Below the pieces are notes generated by a model. The model was not told the origin of the DNA. It did not search any database and saw only the letters and a list, made by a program, of their open reading frames with translations. Below, one piece after another: positions 43,559 through 52,633 of a stretch of DNA of 64,000 bases. Origin of the DNA: JAJZNI01 sp035624785 (GTDB lineage Bacteria > Chloroflexota > Dormibacteria > Aeolococcales > Aeolococcaceae); assembly GCA_035624785.1 (NCBI GenBank), contig DASPQV010000051.1, positions 62,001 to 126,000 on the forward strand, read 5' to 3'. Both the position numbers and the translations under genes were made by a program. Numbering within the stretch: the stretch's first letter is position 1; every line of letters begins with the position of its first letter.

Positions 43559-46257
43559 TAGGCCGGCGAGGGAGGATCCACCTCGGGGGGCCGGCGTCCC
43601 AGCTTGATCGAGTACATGGCAGTGTCGGCGTCGCGGAGCAGGTCGTCAGGGTGCTCGTGGCCGGTGCCGCTGACCGCCGTCCCGATGGATGCGGTCACCT
43701 CGAGCCGGTTCCCGTCGATGTCGTAGGGCGCGGAGAGGCGACCGGACAGGTCCCCGGCGATGGTCCGCACCGATGCCGGGTCGCTGACGTCCTCCAGCAG
43801 CACGGCGAACTCGTCGCCGCCGAGCCGCGCCGCGGTGTCGCTCCGGCGCAGCCGCTGGGAGATGCGCTCGGCGACCTGGACCAGCAGCTGGTCGCCCACG
43901 GTGTGGCCGTAGCGGTCATTCACCTGCTTGAAGCCATCCAGGTCGAGGAAGAGCAGCCCGACGCGTGCCGCCGGGTTGCGCTCGGCCCGGGCCAGGGCCT
44001 GGGTGAGCCGCTCCAGGAACAGGGTGCGGTTGGGCAGGCTGGTGAGGGAGTCGTGATGAGCCCCGTAGCGGAGTTGCTCCTCGAGCTCGCGCTGAGCGGT
44101 CACGTCGGTGAGTGAGCCGACCAGGCGAGTGGCCCGCCCGTCGGTGGCGTCGCGCACCGCCAGCGCCTGGCAGAGCATCCAGCGGTAGCTGTCCCCGCGG
44201 GCGCGCAGGCGGTGCTCGCATTCCATGACCTCCGTGGCCCCCGCGATGCAGGCGTCGAGGGCCTCGCGCAGGCGGGGAAGGTCGTCGGGGTGCACCCGGT
44301 CGAACCAGTCCTCCGGGGCACCCGCGAGGTCGGACCCCTGGTAGCCGAGCAGCCCCTTCCAGCGATTCGAGTAGAAGATGGTCGAGGCGCCGAGATCCCA
44401 GTCCCAGAGCCCGTCGTTGGTGGCGCGTGCCGCCAGCGCGTAGCGCTCCTCGCTGCGCCGGATCTCCTCTCGCAGGTCGCGCTCGCGCTTGACGGCGCGG
44501 GCGAGGTCCTCGGTCTGGGCCCGCAGCCACTCCATCATCACCTGGCTCTCGATCGAGACGCTGAGCAGAGCTCCGGTCTCATAGAGAACGTCGCGCCCGG
44601 TGGCCTGGTTGGTCACCACCGGCAGCACCATGGCGATCAGACCGAGGTCCATCTCGGGGGTCCTCAGCGGCAGGACCACGGCGAGCTCACGCCTCCCCCA
44701 GTCGAGGTCCCGCAGGAACCCGGCGGGCGGGAACTCCTCCGGCCTCAGGGTCTCCGGCAGGCTCACCGGTCCCGCGGCATCTCTCTGAAACGAGCCGGCG
44801 ACCCGGAGTCGCCGTTCCGGCCCGCCGCCCGGGGCCTCGGACCACATCCCGAGGCATCCCGCCCGGGCCCCGGTGCTGGCAACCCAACCGAGGGAGCGCG
44901 GATCGCCGGATGTCCCGCTGAGCAGGGACATGCTGAGCTGGAACCAGCGGGCAGCGGCGAAGTGGAGGTCGCTGTTGGCGCTCGATTCCCGCTCGGCCAG
45001 CGCTCGGGAGAGCTCGACGGCGAGGTCGGTGATAACCCTGTCGGGGGGTGCCGAAGCGGCCAGCTGCGGGTCCCGGCGCGCCTCCTCACCGTACTCGCGG
45101 AGGCAATCGACGGCGGCCGTGATGCTGGCCCACCGGGGAGCCACCGAGAGAAGCTTGCGCGCCGCCTCCCGAACGTTGTCGGTGTGCCGCCCGCTGGCCT
45201 CCGCGGAGGTCGGCAGGATCAGCTCGACCGCCCGGTCCAGCGCCGCTGACTGCCCGGCGGTCGGGGCCTCTCCGGCGGTGAGCAGCCGGCCGAGCCGGGT
45301 CCGGAGGCGGTCCCGGGGTGGAGCGAAGAGGTCGGGGCTGGCCTCGCCCAGGACCCGAAGCGCCGACCGGGTGGTGCAGCCGCAGGACTCGCGGGGCACG
45401 AACGAGGTCGGGACCAGGTGGCTCTGGGCGGCCACCCGCCGGCCCCGGACCATCTCGACGACGAGGCCGGCGGCCCTGCGGCCGGTCTCCGCGAAGCTCT
45501 GGTGGACGCTGGAGATGGTGGGCCGGACCGACGACGACATCTCGACGTCGTCGAAGCCGACGATGGCCTGGTCGTGAGGGAGGGCAAGGCCGGTCTGGGT
45601 CAGCATCCTCATCACGCCCAGCGCGTTCCAGTCGGTGCCGGCGATGATCGCCGTGGAGGGCATGCCGGCGTCGAGCATCTGTCGAGCCGCCACCTCCCCA
45701 CCGCTCTCCAGGTTGTCGGAGGCCTCGAAGAGGAGGGTGTCCTCGGGAACGATGCCGTGGGCCGCCAGGGCCTCGCGGTACGCGGCGTAGCGCTCCTGGA
45801 TGTCGGTCTGGAGCAGGCATCCGGCGAAGCCGATCCGGCGGTGGCCGTGCTCGACCAGGTGGGAGACCGCCTGGTGAACACCGCCCCGGTTGTCCGCCTT
45901 CACGACGGGACAGCGGACCCCCTCCAGATCGGAGGCGATCGTGACCACCGGCTTGCCGGCAGTCTGGAGCGCGAGCAGGTAGTCGCGGTCGACGGCGTTG
46001 ACCACCACGATGAACCCGTCGACGAGGTCCCAGCCGGCCCGGAGCGTGAACCGGGGCACCGGGGTGTTGAGGCTGCCCTGACTCAGGTCGAGGGTCTGGA
46101 TCGCCACCAGGCGCGCGCCCGCCTCGTCGGCGCCCTCCACGGCGCCGGAGATGACCATGCTGGTGTACGCACCGGCGACGAGCGGGGCGAGCGCACCGAT
46201 GGTGACGCGCTCCCCACGCTGAGCAGCCGCCACCCCATCTCGCATCGTTCCGGCCAT
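43558..46257 (-). CDS. Diguanylate cyclase with LacI-type ligand-binding domain and PAS
   Basis: 899 residues. Residues about 15-295 form a periplasmic-binding-protein fold as in LacI/GalR regulators (GALAPLVAGAYTSMVISGAVEGA, DNRGGVHQAVSHLVEHGHRRIGF, AIVGFDDVEMSSSVRPTISSV) but lack the LacI HTH and any signal peptide. It should therefore bind a ligand, perhaps a sugar, in the cytoplasm. A long helical/GAF-like middle leads to a PAS domain (DGLWDWDLGASTIFYSNRW). The GGDEF domain has intact RLGGDEFAVL near residue 813 and an RxxD I-site (RRSD) five residues before it. It likely couples ligand level to c-di-GMP synthesis. Start ATG 46257 follows a GGGGGA stretch. Confidence 0.9.
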   Translation of the reverse strand: MAGTMRDGVAAAQRGERVTIGALAPLVAGAYTSMVISGAVEGADEAGARLVAIQTLDLSQGSLNTPVPRFTLRAGWDLVDGFIVVVNAVDRDYLLALQTAGKPVVTIASDLEGVRCPVVKADNRGGVHQAVSHLVEHGHRRIGFAGCLLQTDIQERYAAYREALAAHGIVPEDTLLFEASDNLESGGEVAARQMLDAGMPSTAIIAGTDWNALGVMRMLTQTGLALPHDQAIVGFDDVEMSSSVRPTISSVHQSFAETGRRAAGLVVEMVRGRRVAAQSHLVPTSFVPRESCGCTTRSALRVLGEASPDLFAPPRDRLRTRLGRLLTAGEAPTAGQSAALDRAVELILPTSAEASGRHTDNVREAARKLLSVAPRWASITAAVDCLREYGEEARRDPQLAASAPPDRVITDLAVELSRALAERESSANSDLHFAAARWFQLSMSLLSGTSGDPRSLGWVASTGARAGCLGMWSEAPGGGPERRLRVAGSFQRDAAGPVSLPETLRPEEFPPAGFLRDLDWGRRELAVVLPLRTPEMDLGLIAMVLPVVTNQATGRDVLYETGALLSVSIESQVMMEWLRAQTEDLARAVKRERDLREEIRRSEERYALAARATNDGLWDWDLGASTIFYSNRWKGLLGYQGSDLAGAPEDWFDRVHPDDLPRLREALDACIAGATEVMECEHRLRARGDSYRWMLCQALAVRDATDGRATRLVGSLTDVTAQRELEEQLRYGAHHDSLTSLPNRTLFLERLTQALARAERNPAARVGLLFLDLDGFKQVNDRYGHTVGDQLLVQVAERISQRLRRSDTAARLGGDEFAVLLEDVSDPASVRTIAGDLSGRLSAPYDIDGNRLEVTASIGTAVSGTGHEHPDDLLRDADTAMYSIKLGRRPPEVDPPSPA

Positions 46258-46473
46258 CCTCTCATTCCCCCCAGTTCAGATCTCGAATGGATCGCGGGGT
46301 TGTGATCCCTCTGCGACAGACACGCCACGGGCTCGGTGCAGCGCGGCGGGAGTGCCTCCGCCTTCCGCTGGCCTTGGCGCCCGAACCAGAACGCCCCCCG
46401 CAGTGCCGCACTATGGCACTCGCCAAACTCACCGGCCGGGCGGAGACGGCCGACCGGCTACGGTGTAGTCCAG

Positions 46474-47640
46474 GTGGACTTCGAGCTCTCGTCCGACCAG
46501 AAAGCGATCCGCGACCTCTGCCGCGACTTCGCCCAGGGGGAGATCGCGCCGCGGGCGGCTCACCACGACGAGACCGAGGAGTTTCCCTACCAGCTGGTGG
46601 CGGGCATGGGCCGCCTGGGGCTCTTCGCCCTTCCCTTCTCCGAGGAGGTGGGGGGCGCCGGCGCCGACTTCCTCTCCTACTGCCTCGCCCTGGAGGAGGT
46701 GGCCCGCGCCGACGCCGCCTGCGCCATCACCCTCGAGGCCGCGGTCTCCCTCGGCATCACCCCACTGGTGGAATACGGCTCCTCGCAGCAGCGGGAGCGC
46801 TGGCTCCCCCGGCTGATGTCCGGGGAGCGGCTCTGGGCTTTCGGCCTAACCGAGCCGGAGTCCGGCAGCGACGCCGCCGGGCTGACCAGCCGGGCGACCC
46901 GCGACGCGGACCAATGGGTCATCGACGGCCGCAAGGCCTTCATCACCAATGCCGGCACCGACATCTCGGCGGGGGTGACCGTGGCCGTGATCACCGGCAT
47001 CGACAACGGGCGCAAGCGGATCAGCACCATCGCGGTGGAGCGGGGCACACCCGGTTACACCCAGGGCCCCCGGTACCGGAAGCTGGGCTGGCACGCCTCC
47101 GACACTCGGGAGCTGAGCTTCGTCGACTGCCACGTGCCCGCCGACCACCTGGTGGGGGTCGAGGGTCGCGGCCTGGACCAGTTCCTCCATGTCCTGGAGT
47201 CGGGCCGCGTCGCCATCGCCGCCCTGAGCGTCGGGCTCGCCCAGGCCTGCCTGGACGAGTGCCTTCGCTACTCCGCCGGGCGTCACCAGTTCGGGGTGCC
47301 GATCGCCCGCTTCCAGGGTGTCCAGTTCAAGCTCTCCGACATGGCCACCCAGATCGAGGCGGCGCGGCTGCTCACCTGGAAGGCCGCCTCGTTCCTGGAC
47401 CACGGCCAGAGCCCAGGCAAGTTCGCGTCCATGGCCAAGCTGCACGCCTCCGAGGTGGCCACCACCTGTGCCGGCGAGGCGGTCCAGATCCACGGGGGCT
47501 ACGGGTTCATGGAGGCATCGCCGGTGGCCCGCTACTACCGCGATGCCAAGGTCGGCGAGATCGGTGAGGGGACCAGCGAGGTGCAGCGGATCCTGATCGC
47601 CCGTGAGCTGCTGCGCAGCTTCGAGGTCCTCGAGGACTAG
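46474..47640 (+). CDS. Acyl-CoA dehydrogenase
   Basis: FAD-dependent acyl-CoA dehydrogenase, 388 residues. Motifs: FELSSDQKAIRDLCRDFA, FGLTEPESGSDAAG, WVIDGRKAFITNA, GRHQFGVPIARFQGVQFKL, QIHGGYGFMEASPVARYYRD. The catalytic Glu is in VGEIGEGTSEVQR, the position of short/medium-chain enzymes. The frame opens at 46336, but homology begins at GTG 46474; TACGGT lies 9 nt upstream and no Shine-Dalgarno is seen. Electrons would go to ETF and perhaps to the Fe-S oxidoreductase at 23634. It is divergent from the diguanylate cyclase. Confidence 0.94.
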   Translation: MDFELSSDQKAIRDLCRDFAQGEIAPRAAHHDETEEFPYQLVAGMGRLGLFALPFSEEVGGAGADFLSYCLALEEVARADAACAITLEAAVSLGITPLVEYGSSQQRERWLPRLMSGERLWAFGLTEPESGSDAAGLTSRATRDADQWVIDGRKAFITNAGTDISAGVTVAVITGIDNGRKRISTIAVERGTPGYTQGPRYRKLGWHASDTRELSFVDCHVPADHLVGVEGRGLDQFLHVLESGRVAIAALSVGLAQACLDECLRYSAGRHQFGVPIARFQGVQFKLSDMATQIEAARLLTWKAASFLDHGQSPGKFASMAKLHASEVATTCAGEAVQIHGGYGFMEASPVARYYRDAKVGEIGEGTSEVQRILIARELLRSFEVLED

Positions 47641-47748
47641 ATCTCGGTGCTCGGGCGGCAGCTTGGACCTCTATCGACTGACGCCCACCGCCCTGCTGGG
47701 ATGCCGCACCATGTGCGCGTCGCACCGGCACCAGGGAGCCTTCCGCCC

Positions 47749-48225
47749 ATGACCGAGCAAGCCGCGCCCGCCCCGGGGAGAAGCAGGATCGGTTTTGTCC
47801 ACGTCCCCCACCCCCGCATCCACGAGCGAGCCCATGAGAAGCCAGCCAGGACCAATGACGAGCGGGTGGGCATCAACGGCAGGATCGGGCTCTTCATAAC
47901 CACCATCGTGGGCACGATGTGGGCCGCGTACCTCTTCGTGGTGATCGCCTGCATCGGCGCCTACGCGATCATCGGCAACCTCAGCACCCTCAACCTGGTC
48001 GTGATCCTGATCTCCCAGACGTTCCTGCAGCTGGTCCTGCTGCCGGTGATCATCGTCGGCCAGAACCTCCAGGCCCGGGCCGCGGACAAGCGCGGCGAGC
48101 AGACCTTCAAGGATGCCGAGGCGATCCTCAACGAGTGCCTGCAGCTCCAGGCCCACCTTCAGGCGCAGGACCAGGTCCTCGAGCAGCTGATCACCGCCCA
48201 CCGCCCCGAGGCCAGCTCCGCGTAG
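47749..48225 (+). CDS. DUF1003-like two-helix membrane protein
   Basis: 158 residues. A polar N-terminus (with HVPHPRIHERAHEK) is followed by two transmembrane helices (IGLFITTIVGTMWAAYLFVV and LNLVVILISQTFLQLVLLPV). A cytoplasmic helix follows (GQNLQARAADKRGEQTFKDA) and a Gln-rich coiled coil to the end. The pair of helices followed by a QNxQ...DKR segment resembles DUF1003, although the similarity is judged by eye. ATG 47749 has AGGGAG about 10 nt upstream. Function unknown. Confidence 0.65.
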   Translation: MTEQAAPAPGRSRIGFVHVPHPRIHERAHEKPARTNDERVGINGRIGLFITTIVGTMWAAYLFVVIACIGAYAIIGNLSTLNLVVILISQTFLQLVLLPVIIVGQNLQARAADKRGEQTFKDAEAILNECLQLQAHLQAQDQVLEQLITAHRPEASSA

Positions 48226-48572
48226 GCCTTCCGCCTTTTCAGCTCACCCAGGCGCGGGTCCGGTCCTCGGGTCCCCGGCGCGGCGGCTTCGGACGGCATT
48301 GTCGCGAACCCCGACGCGGTCACGGCCGGTGGCCGGCGGCTGCACCGGCGATCGGCTCGCGAGGCTGTCGGGTGTAGAGTTGCTGTCGACGGCCCGGGCC
48401 GGTGAGAGCCTTGACGGAGCCCGCCGGCGAGCTGGCCGCTCCGTTCGATGATGGAGGTCCTCGATGGCCGGCTGGCGTGCTGCCAGGACCGAGGCGGTAC
48501 CGCCGGGCGCCGGGCGGCGCGATCGGGCGATTGAGTTCGGCCCGGCGGTGGTGGCGGCTGAGGTTGTGCCGC
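48226..48572. other. Intergenic region before the thiolase gene
   Basis: 347 bp; the thiolase frame is open through much of it, but the translation (Arg/Pro/Ala-rich) has no homology to thiolases. No terminator or promoter is obvious apart from TAGAGT near 48374. Confidence 0.4.
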
Positions 48573-49748
48573 ATGGCTGAAGTAGTTCTGGTGGCTGCTG
48601 CGCGGACCCCCTTCGGCCGGCTGGGAGGTGGGCTGAGCGACGTCTCGGCGGTGGACCTCGGTGCCACCGTCATCCGCGAGGTGCTCGACCGCACCGGCAC
48701 CAGGCCGGCGGAGGTCGACCAGCTGATCATGGGCAACGTGATCAGCGCCGGGCAGGGCCAGGTCCCGGCCCGGCAGGCGGGCCTCAGGGCCGGTCTGCCA
48801 CCCGAGGTCCCCTCCTTCAACGTCAACAAGGTCTGCGCCTCCGCGCTCAAGGCCATCAACCTCGGGGCTCTCTACATCCGCAGCGGGGAGGCGGACGTGG
48901 TGGTGGCGGGGGGCATGGAGTCGATGTCTCGGGCTCCCTACCTCCTCCTGGACCAGCGTTTCGGAAGCCGTCTCGGTGACCGGATCGCGGTCGACTCCGT
49001 GCTCCGCGACGGCCTCACCTGCCCTGTGGACGGCCCCCACATGGGGGTTCACGGCGACGCGGTGGCGGCGGAGCTGCGGGTCAGCCGCGAGGACCAGGAT
49101 GGCTGGGCGGTGCGGTCGCAGCGCCGCTACGCCGAGGCGCTGGCCGCTGGCAAGTTCGCCAGCGAGATCATCACGGTCGCCACCCCTCAGGGGGAGCTGG
49201 GCGCGGACGAGCAGCCGCGGCCGGACACCACCCTCGAGAAGCTCGCCTCCCTGCAGCCGGCGTTCAGCGAGAACGGGACCATCACCGCGGGGAACGCCCC
49301 CGGCATCAACGACGGAGCCTCGGCGGTGCTGATGATGTCGGCCGAGCGCGCCCGCGCCGCCGGCCTGGAGCCGCTGGGGTGGTGGCTGACCTCTGCCGAC
49401 TCCGGCGCCGATCATGCCTACCTCGCCACCGTCCCAGCCATGGCGGCCGAGCGGGCCATGGCCCGGACCCGAGGTGAGGTTAGCGTGGACCGTCTCGAGG
49501 CGGTCGAGATCAACGAGGCGTTCGCCGCCGTGACCATCACCTCCACCCGGATGCTGGAGGTGGACCCGGAGCGGGTCAATGTCAACGGCGGGGCCATCGC
49601 CGTGGGTCACCCGATCGGAGCCACCGGCGGTCGCCTGCTCATGACCCTGCTCTACGAGCTGGGCCGCCGCGGCGGCGGCTACGGAGCCGTCGCACTCTGC
49701 AGCGGGGTGGCCCAGGGCGAGGCGACCCTGGTCAGGGTGGGCGGCTAG
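48573..49748 (+). CDS. Acetyl-CoA C-acetyltransferase (thiolase)
   Basis: 391-residue thiolase. The acyl-accepting Cys is in NKVCASALKAINL, the His in VGHPIGATGGRLL, and the second Cys in LCSGVAQGE; GGMESMSRAPYLL is typical of biosynthetic/degradative acetoacetyl-CoA thiolases. ATG 48573 begins the family N-terminus AEVVLVAAARTPFG; GAGG about 9 nt upstream is a weak ribosome binding site. With the flanking acyl-CoA dehydrogenases it completes most of a beta-oxidation set, though no 3-hydroxyacyl-CoA dehydrogenase is in the window. Confidence 0.95.
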   Translation: MAEVVLVAAARTPFGRLGGGLSDVSAVDLGATVIREVLDRTGTRPAEVDQLIMGNVISAGQGQVPARQAGLRAGLPPEVPSFNVNKVCASALKAINLGALYIRSGEADVVVAGGMESMSRAPYLLLDQRFGSRLGDRIAVDSVLRDGLTCPVDGPHMGVHGDAVAAELRVSREDQDGWAVRSQRRYAEALAAGKFASEIITVATPQGELGADEQPRPDTTLEKLASLQPAFSENGTITAGNAPGINDGASAVLMMSAERARAAGLEPLGWWLTSADSGADHAYLATVPAMAAERAMARTRGEVSVDRLEAVEINEAFAAVTITSTRMLEVDPERVNVNGGAIAVGHPIGATGGRLLMTLLYELGRRGGGYGAVALCSGVAQGEATLVRVGG

Positions 49749-49839
49749 GCGGCGCCTCCGGCTCTCCCTCCGCGGCACCAGGGGTGGGTGGCCGGGCGCG
49801 CTCGCCGGAGGGTCTGGGCCGCCGCCGCATAATCCACGC

Positions 49840-51027
49840 GTGGACCTCAGCCTGAATGAGGAGCAGCTGGTCTTTCGCCAGGCCGTCCGTGACCTGGCCC
49901 GCGCCCGGATCGCGCCCCGGGCCGCCGAGGTCGACCGGACCGCCACGTTCCCGTGGGACTACGTCGAGATGTTCCGGGAGCAGGACCTGTTCGGCATCCC
50001 CTTCAGCCCCGACTACGGCGGGGTGAGCGGCAGCGCCCTAACCCTGACGGTCTGCATCGAGGAGCTGGCCCGGGTCGACGCCACCGCGGCCCTGATCCTG
50101 GCCGTCCAGGCCCTGGCCGCCTACCCGATCATCCTGGCCGGCAGCGACGAGCAGAAGCGACGCCTGCTTCCCGACCTCGCCAGCGGCGCCCGCCTCGCCG
50201 CCTACGCTCTCACCGAGCCCGGGGCGGGCAGCGACCCCGCCGGCATGGAGACGCGGGCCACCCGCCAGGACGGTGAATACGTCATCACCGGCTCCAAGAC
50301 CTGGATCACCCACGGTTCGGTCGCCGACACCGTGGTGGTCTTCGCCAAGACCGATCCGTCAGCCGGAGCCCGGGGGGTCTCCGCCTTCGTCCTCGAGGAC
50401 GCCAGGAACCTGAGGGGCTTCGAGGCCTCGCCGATTCACGGAAAGCTGGGGATCCGGGGCAGCGATACCGCCGAGATCCACCTCGACGAGGTCGCCGTCC
50501 CCGAGGCCAACCGCCTCGGCGCCGCGGGCGAGGGGCTCAAGGTCGCCTTCCGCGTCCTGGACCACTCGCGGCCCGGGATCGCCGCCCAGGCCCTGGGGAT
50601 CGCCCAGGGCGCCCTGGACCACTCCGTCGGCTATGCGATCGAACGGCGCCAGTTCGGCAAGTCGATCGCCGAGTTCCAGGCCATCCAGTTCATGCTCGCC
50701 GACATGGAGGCGCAGGTCCAGGCGGCCCGCGCCGTCACCTATCAGGTTTCCCAGATGATCGACGACCACGCCGCCGGGGTGACCGAGATGGCGGCCATCG
50801 CCAAGCTGCTCGCCAGCGACACGGCGATGCGGGTGACCACCGATGCGGTCCAGGTCCTCGGCGGAGCCGGGTACGTCCAGGATCACCCGGTGGAGCGGAT
50901 GATGCGGGACGCCAAGATCACCCAGATCTACGAGGGGACCAATCAGATCCAGCGCCTGGTGATAGCCCGCCATCTCCTGGGTGGTTCGGCGGGCAGGTCG
51001 GCCCGCGCCGGCCTGGGAGCTTCCTGA
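49840..51027 (+). CDS. Acyl-CoA dehydrogenase
   Basis: Second acyl-CoA dehydrogenase, 395 residues. Motifs: DLSLNEEQLVFRQAVRDLAR, YALTEPGAGSDPAG, YVITGSKTWITHG, ERRQFGKSIAEFQAIQFML, VQVLGGAGYVQDHPVERMMRD. The catalytic Glu is in TQIYEGTNQIQR, as in short-chain (butyryl-CoA) enzymes. CATAAT (49828-49833) is 6 nt before GTG 49840 with no Shine-Dalgarno, so leaderless initiation is likely. It probably works with the adjacent thiolase. Confidence 0.94.
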   Translation: MDLSLNEEQLVFRQAVRDLARARIAPRAAEVDRTATFPWDYVEMFREQDLFGIPFSPDYGGVSGSALTLTVCIEELARVDATAALILAVQALAAYPIILAGSDEQKRRLLPDLASGARLAAYALTEPGAGSDPAGMETRATRQDGEYVITGSKTWITHGSVADTVVVFAKTDPSAGARGVSAFVLEDARNLRGFEASPIHGKLGIRGSDTAEIHLDEVAVPEANRLGAAGEGLKVAFRVLDHSRPGIAAQALGIAQGALDHSVGYAIERRQFGKSIAEFQAIQFMLADMEAQVQAARAVTYQVSQMIDDHAAGVTEMAAIAKLLASDTAMRVTTDAVQVLGGAGYVQDHPVERMMRDAKITQIYEGTNQIQRLVIARHLLGGSAGRSARAGLGAS

Positions 51028-51203
51028 GGCCGTCCCCACCCGGCTTCCGGCCCCACATTTTGGAGCGCCGGGGCTACGCTTGCAGGCGACAGTAACCTCC
51101 CCGTCGCCGACCACGTTCCAGAACAAGGGAGCCTGACGGGCCGCGCCTGCGGTTGGACGGACCGCCGTTCACCCGGGTGGGGGCCCGACCGGAGCTGATC
51201 CAC

Positions 51204-52631
51204 ATGGCAACGAGAACGCGCCTGCGGCGCTCGCGCTACCGATTCCGCCCCCGGTGGATGACCACGCCGCGCATCGTCGTGGCCGCGGGTCTGGCCGTGC
51301 TCCTCGTGGTCGGGGTGTTCGGCTACCGGACGCTGGATGGCCTGGCCCACCTCTTCCACACCAGCGTGCCGTCGGTGATCGGAAGCCTCATCAAGGGCAA
51401 GAGCGGCTCCACCATCGAGAAGAACCAGGTCGCCAGCGATCAGCGGATCAACATCGCCCTGTACGGTTACGGCGGGCCGGGGCACGATGGGCCCTACCTC
51501 TCCGACTCGATCATGGTGGTGTCGATCCAGCCCCACCAGGGCGGTGCCGCCCAGGTCGCCGAGATCTCCATCCCCCGCGATTGGTACGTCCCCATCTACG
51601 ACGCCGCCGGCAAGAAGGTGGACGAGGGCCGGGTCAACCAGGCCTACAGCGACGGCATGATCCAGGGAGGCGGCTCGCCCGGCTCCCCGGACGGCGGAGC
51701 GCTGGCCGACGCCGCTCTCTCCCGCCTGCTCGGCATCCCCATCGATTACTACATCGGTCTCGACTTCACCGCCTTCAAGCAGGCAGTGGACGCGGTCGGC
51801 GGCATCGACATCGACGTCCCCACCGGCTTCACCGACCCTCAGTACCCGTCCTGCGACGCCGACACCTGCCCCTACACGACCGTCAGCTTCCACGCCGGGG
51901 AGCAGCACATGGATGGCGCCACCGCCCTGGAGTACGCGCGTTCGCGGCACGGCGACAACGGGCAGGGCACGGATTTCGCGCGCAGCCAGCGTCAGCAGCA
52001 GATCCTGGTCGCCCTCAAGCAGAAGGTGCTGTCGGTGGGCGGCATCGGCGACCTTCCCGACCTGCTCAACGCACTTGGGGACAACGTGGACACCAACATG
52101 TCGATCGACGACGCCGAAGCGGTGTACGACCTGGTCAAGGGGGTGAGCCCCGGCGCCATCGTCCACGCCAGCCTCGACGACACCAACTTCCTCTACGAGT
52201 GCGGCTATCCGGCCCACTGCGGCGCCGCCTATCTGTTTGCCCATGACAGCAGCTACGCGGCGATCGACAACTTCATCAAGAACGTCCTGGTCAGCCCGGC
52301 GGCGCTGGCGGAGACCGCGGCGGTGGGCATCGAGGACGGCAGCGGTATCGGGGATGGGGCGTCGGCGCGCTGGAGCGCGATCTTCGCCCAACTGGGCTGG
52401 ACGGCGCCGGACCTGGGCCGGGTCCCGACCGAGGCGGGGACCGAGGTCATCGACCAGAGCGGGGGCCGGGAGGCTGCGGCGGCCCAGTGGTTCGCGGCAT
52501 ACTTTGGTGTCCCCGTCACCAGGGCCGCCGAGCCCAGCCCCGGAGCGAGCGGCTCCCACGACGGGGTGCTCGTCATCCTCGGCGCCGACGAGGAGCGTGC
52601 CTTCGGCCACGATCCGGGGTACGGGAGCTGA
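51204..52631 (+). CDS. LytR-CpsA-Psr family protein
   Basis: 475-residue membrane-anchored enzyme: basic cytoplasmic tail, one transmembrane helix (IVVAAGLAVLLVVGVFGY), LCP domain outside. LCP landmarks: LSDSIMVVSIQP, AEISIPRDWYVPI with the conserved Arg-Asp, VDAVGGIDIDVP, LEYARSRHGDNGQGTDFARSQ-type Arg motifs. A LytR_C-like domain follows at the end. LCP proteins ligate polymers such as teichoic acid or arabinogalactan to peptidoglycan, so a cell wall with attached glycopolymers is implied. ATG 51204 has GGAG about 9 nt upstream. The PFK gene starts 3 nt after its stop. Confidence 0.9.
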   Translation: MATRTRLRRSRYRFRPRWMTTPRIVVAAGLAVLLVVGVFGYRTLDGLAHLFHTSVPSVIGSLIKGKSGSTIEKNQVASDQRINIALYGYGGPGHDGPYLSDSIMVVSIQPHQGGAAQVAEISIPRDWYVPIYDAAGKKVDEGRVNQAYSDGMIQGGGSPGSPDGGALADAALSRLLGIPIDYYIGLDFTAFKQAVDAVGGIDIDVPTGFTDPQYPSCDADTCPYTTVSFHAGEQHMDGATALEYARSRHGDNGQGTDFARSQRQQQILVALKQKVLSVGGIGDLPDLLNALGDNVDTNMSIDDAEAVYDLVKGVSPGAIVHASLDDTNFLYECGYPAHCGAAYLFAHDSSYAAIDNFIKNVLVSPAALAETAAVGIEDGSGIGDGASARWSAIFAQLGWTAPDLGRVPTEAGTEVIDQSGGREAAAAQWFAAYFGVPVTRAAEPSPGASGSHDGVLVILGADEERAFGHDPGYGS

Positions 52632-52633
52632 CC

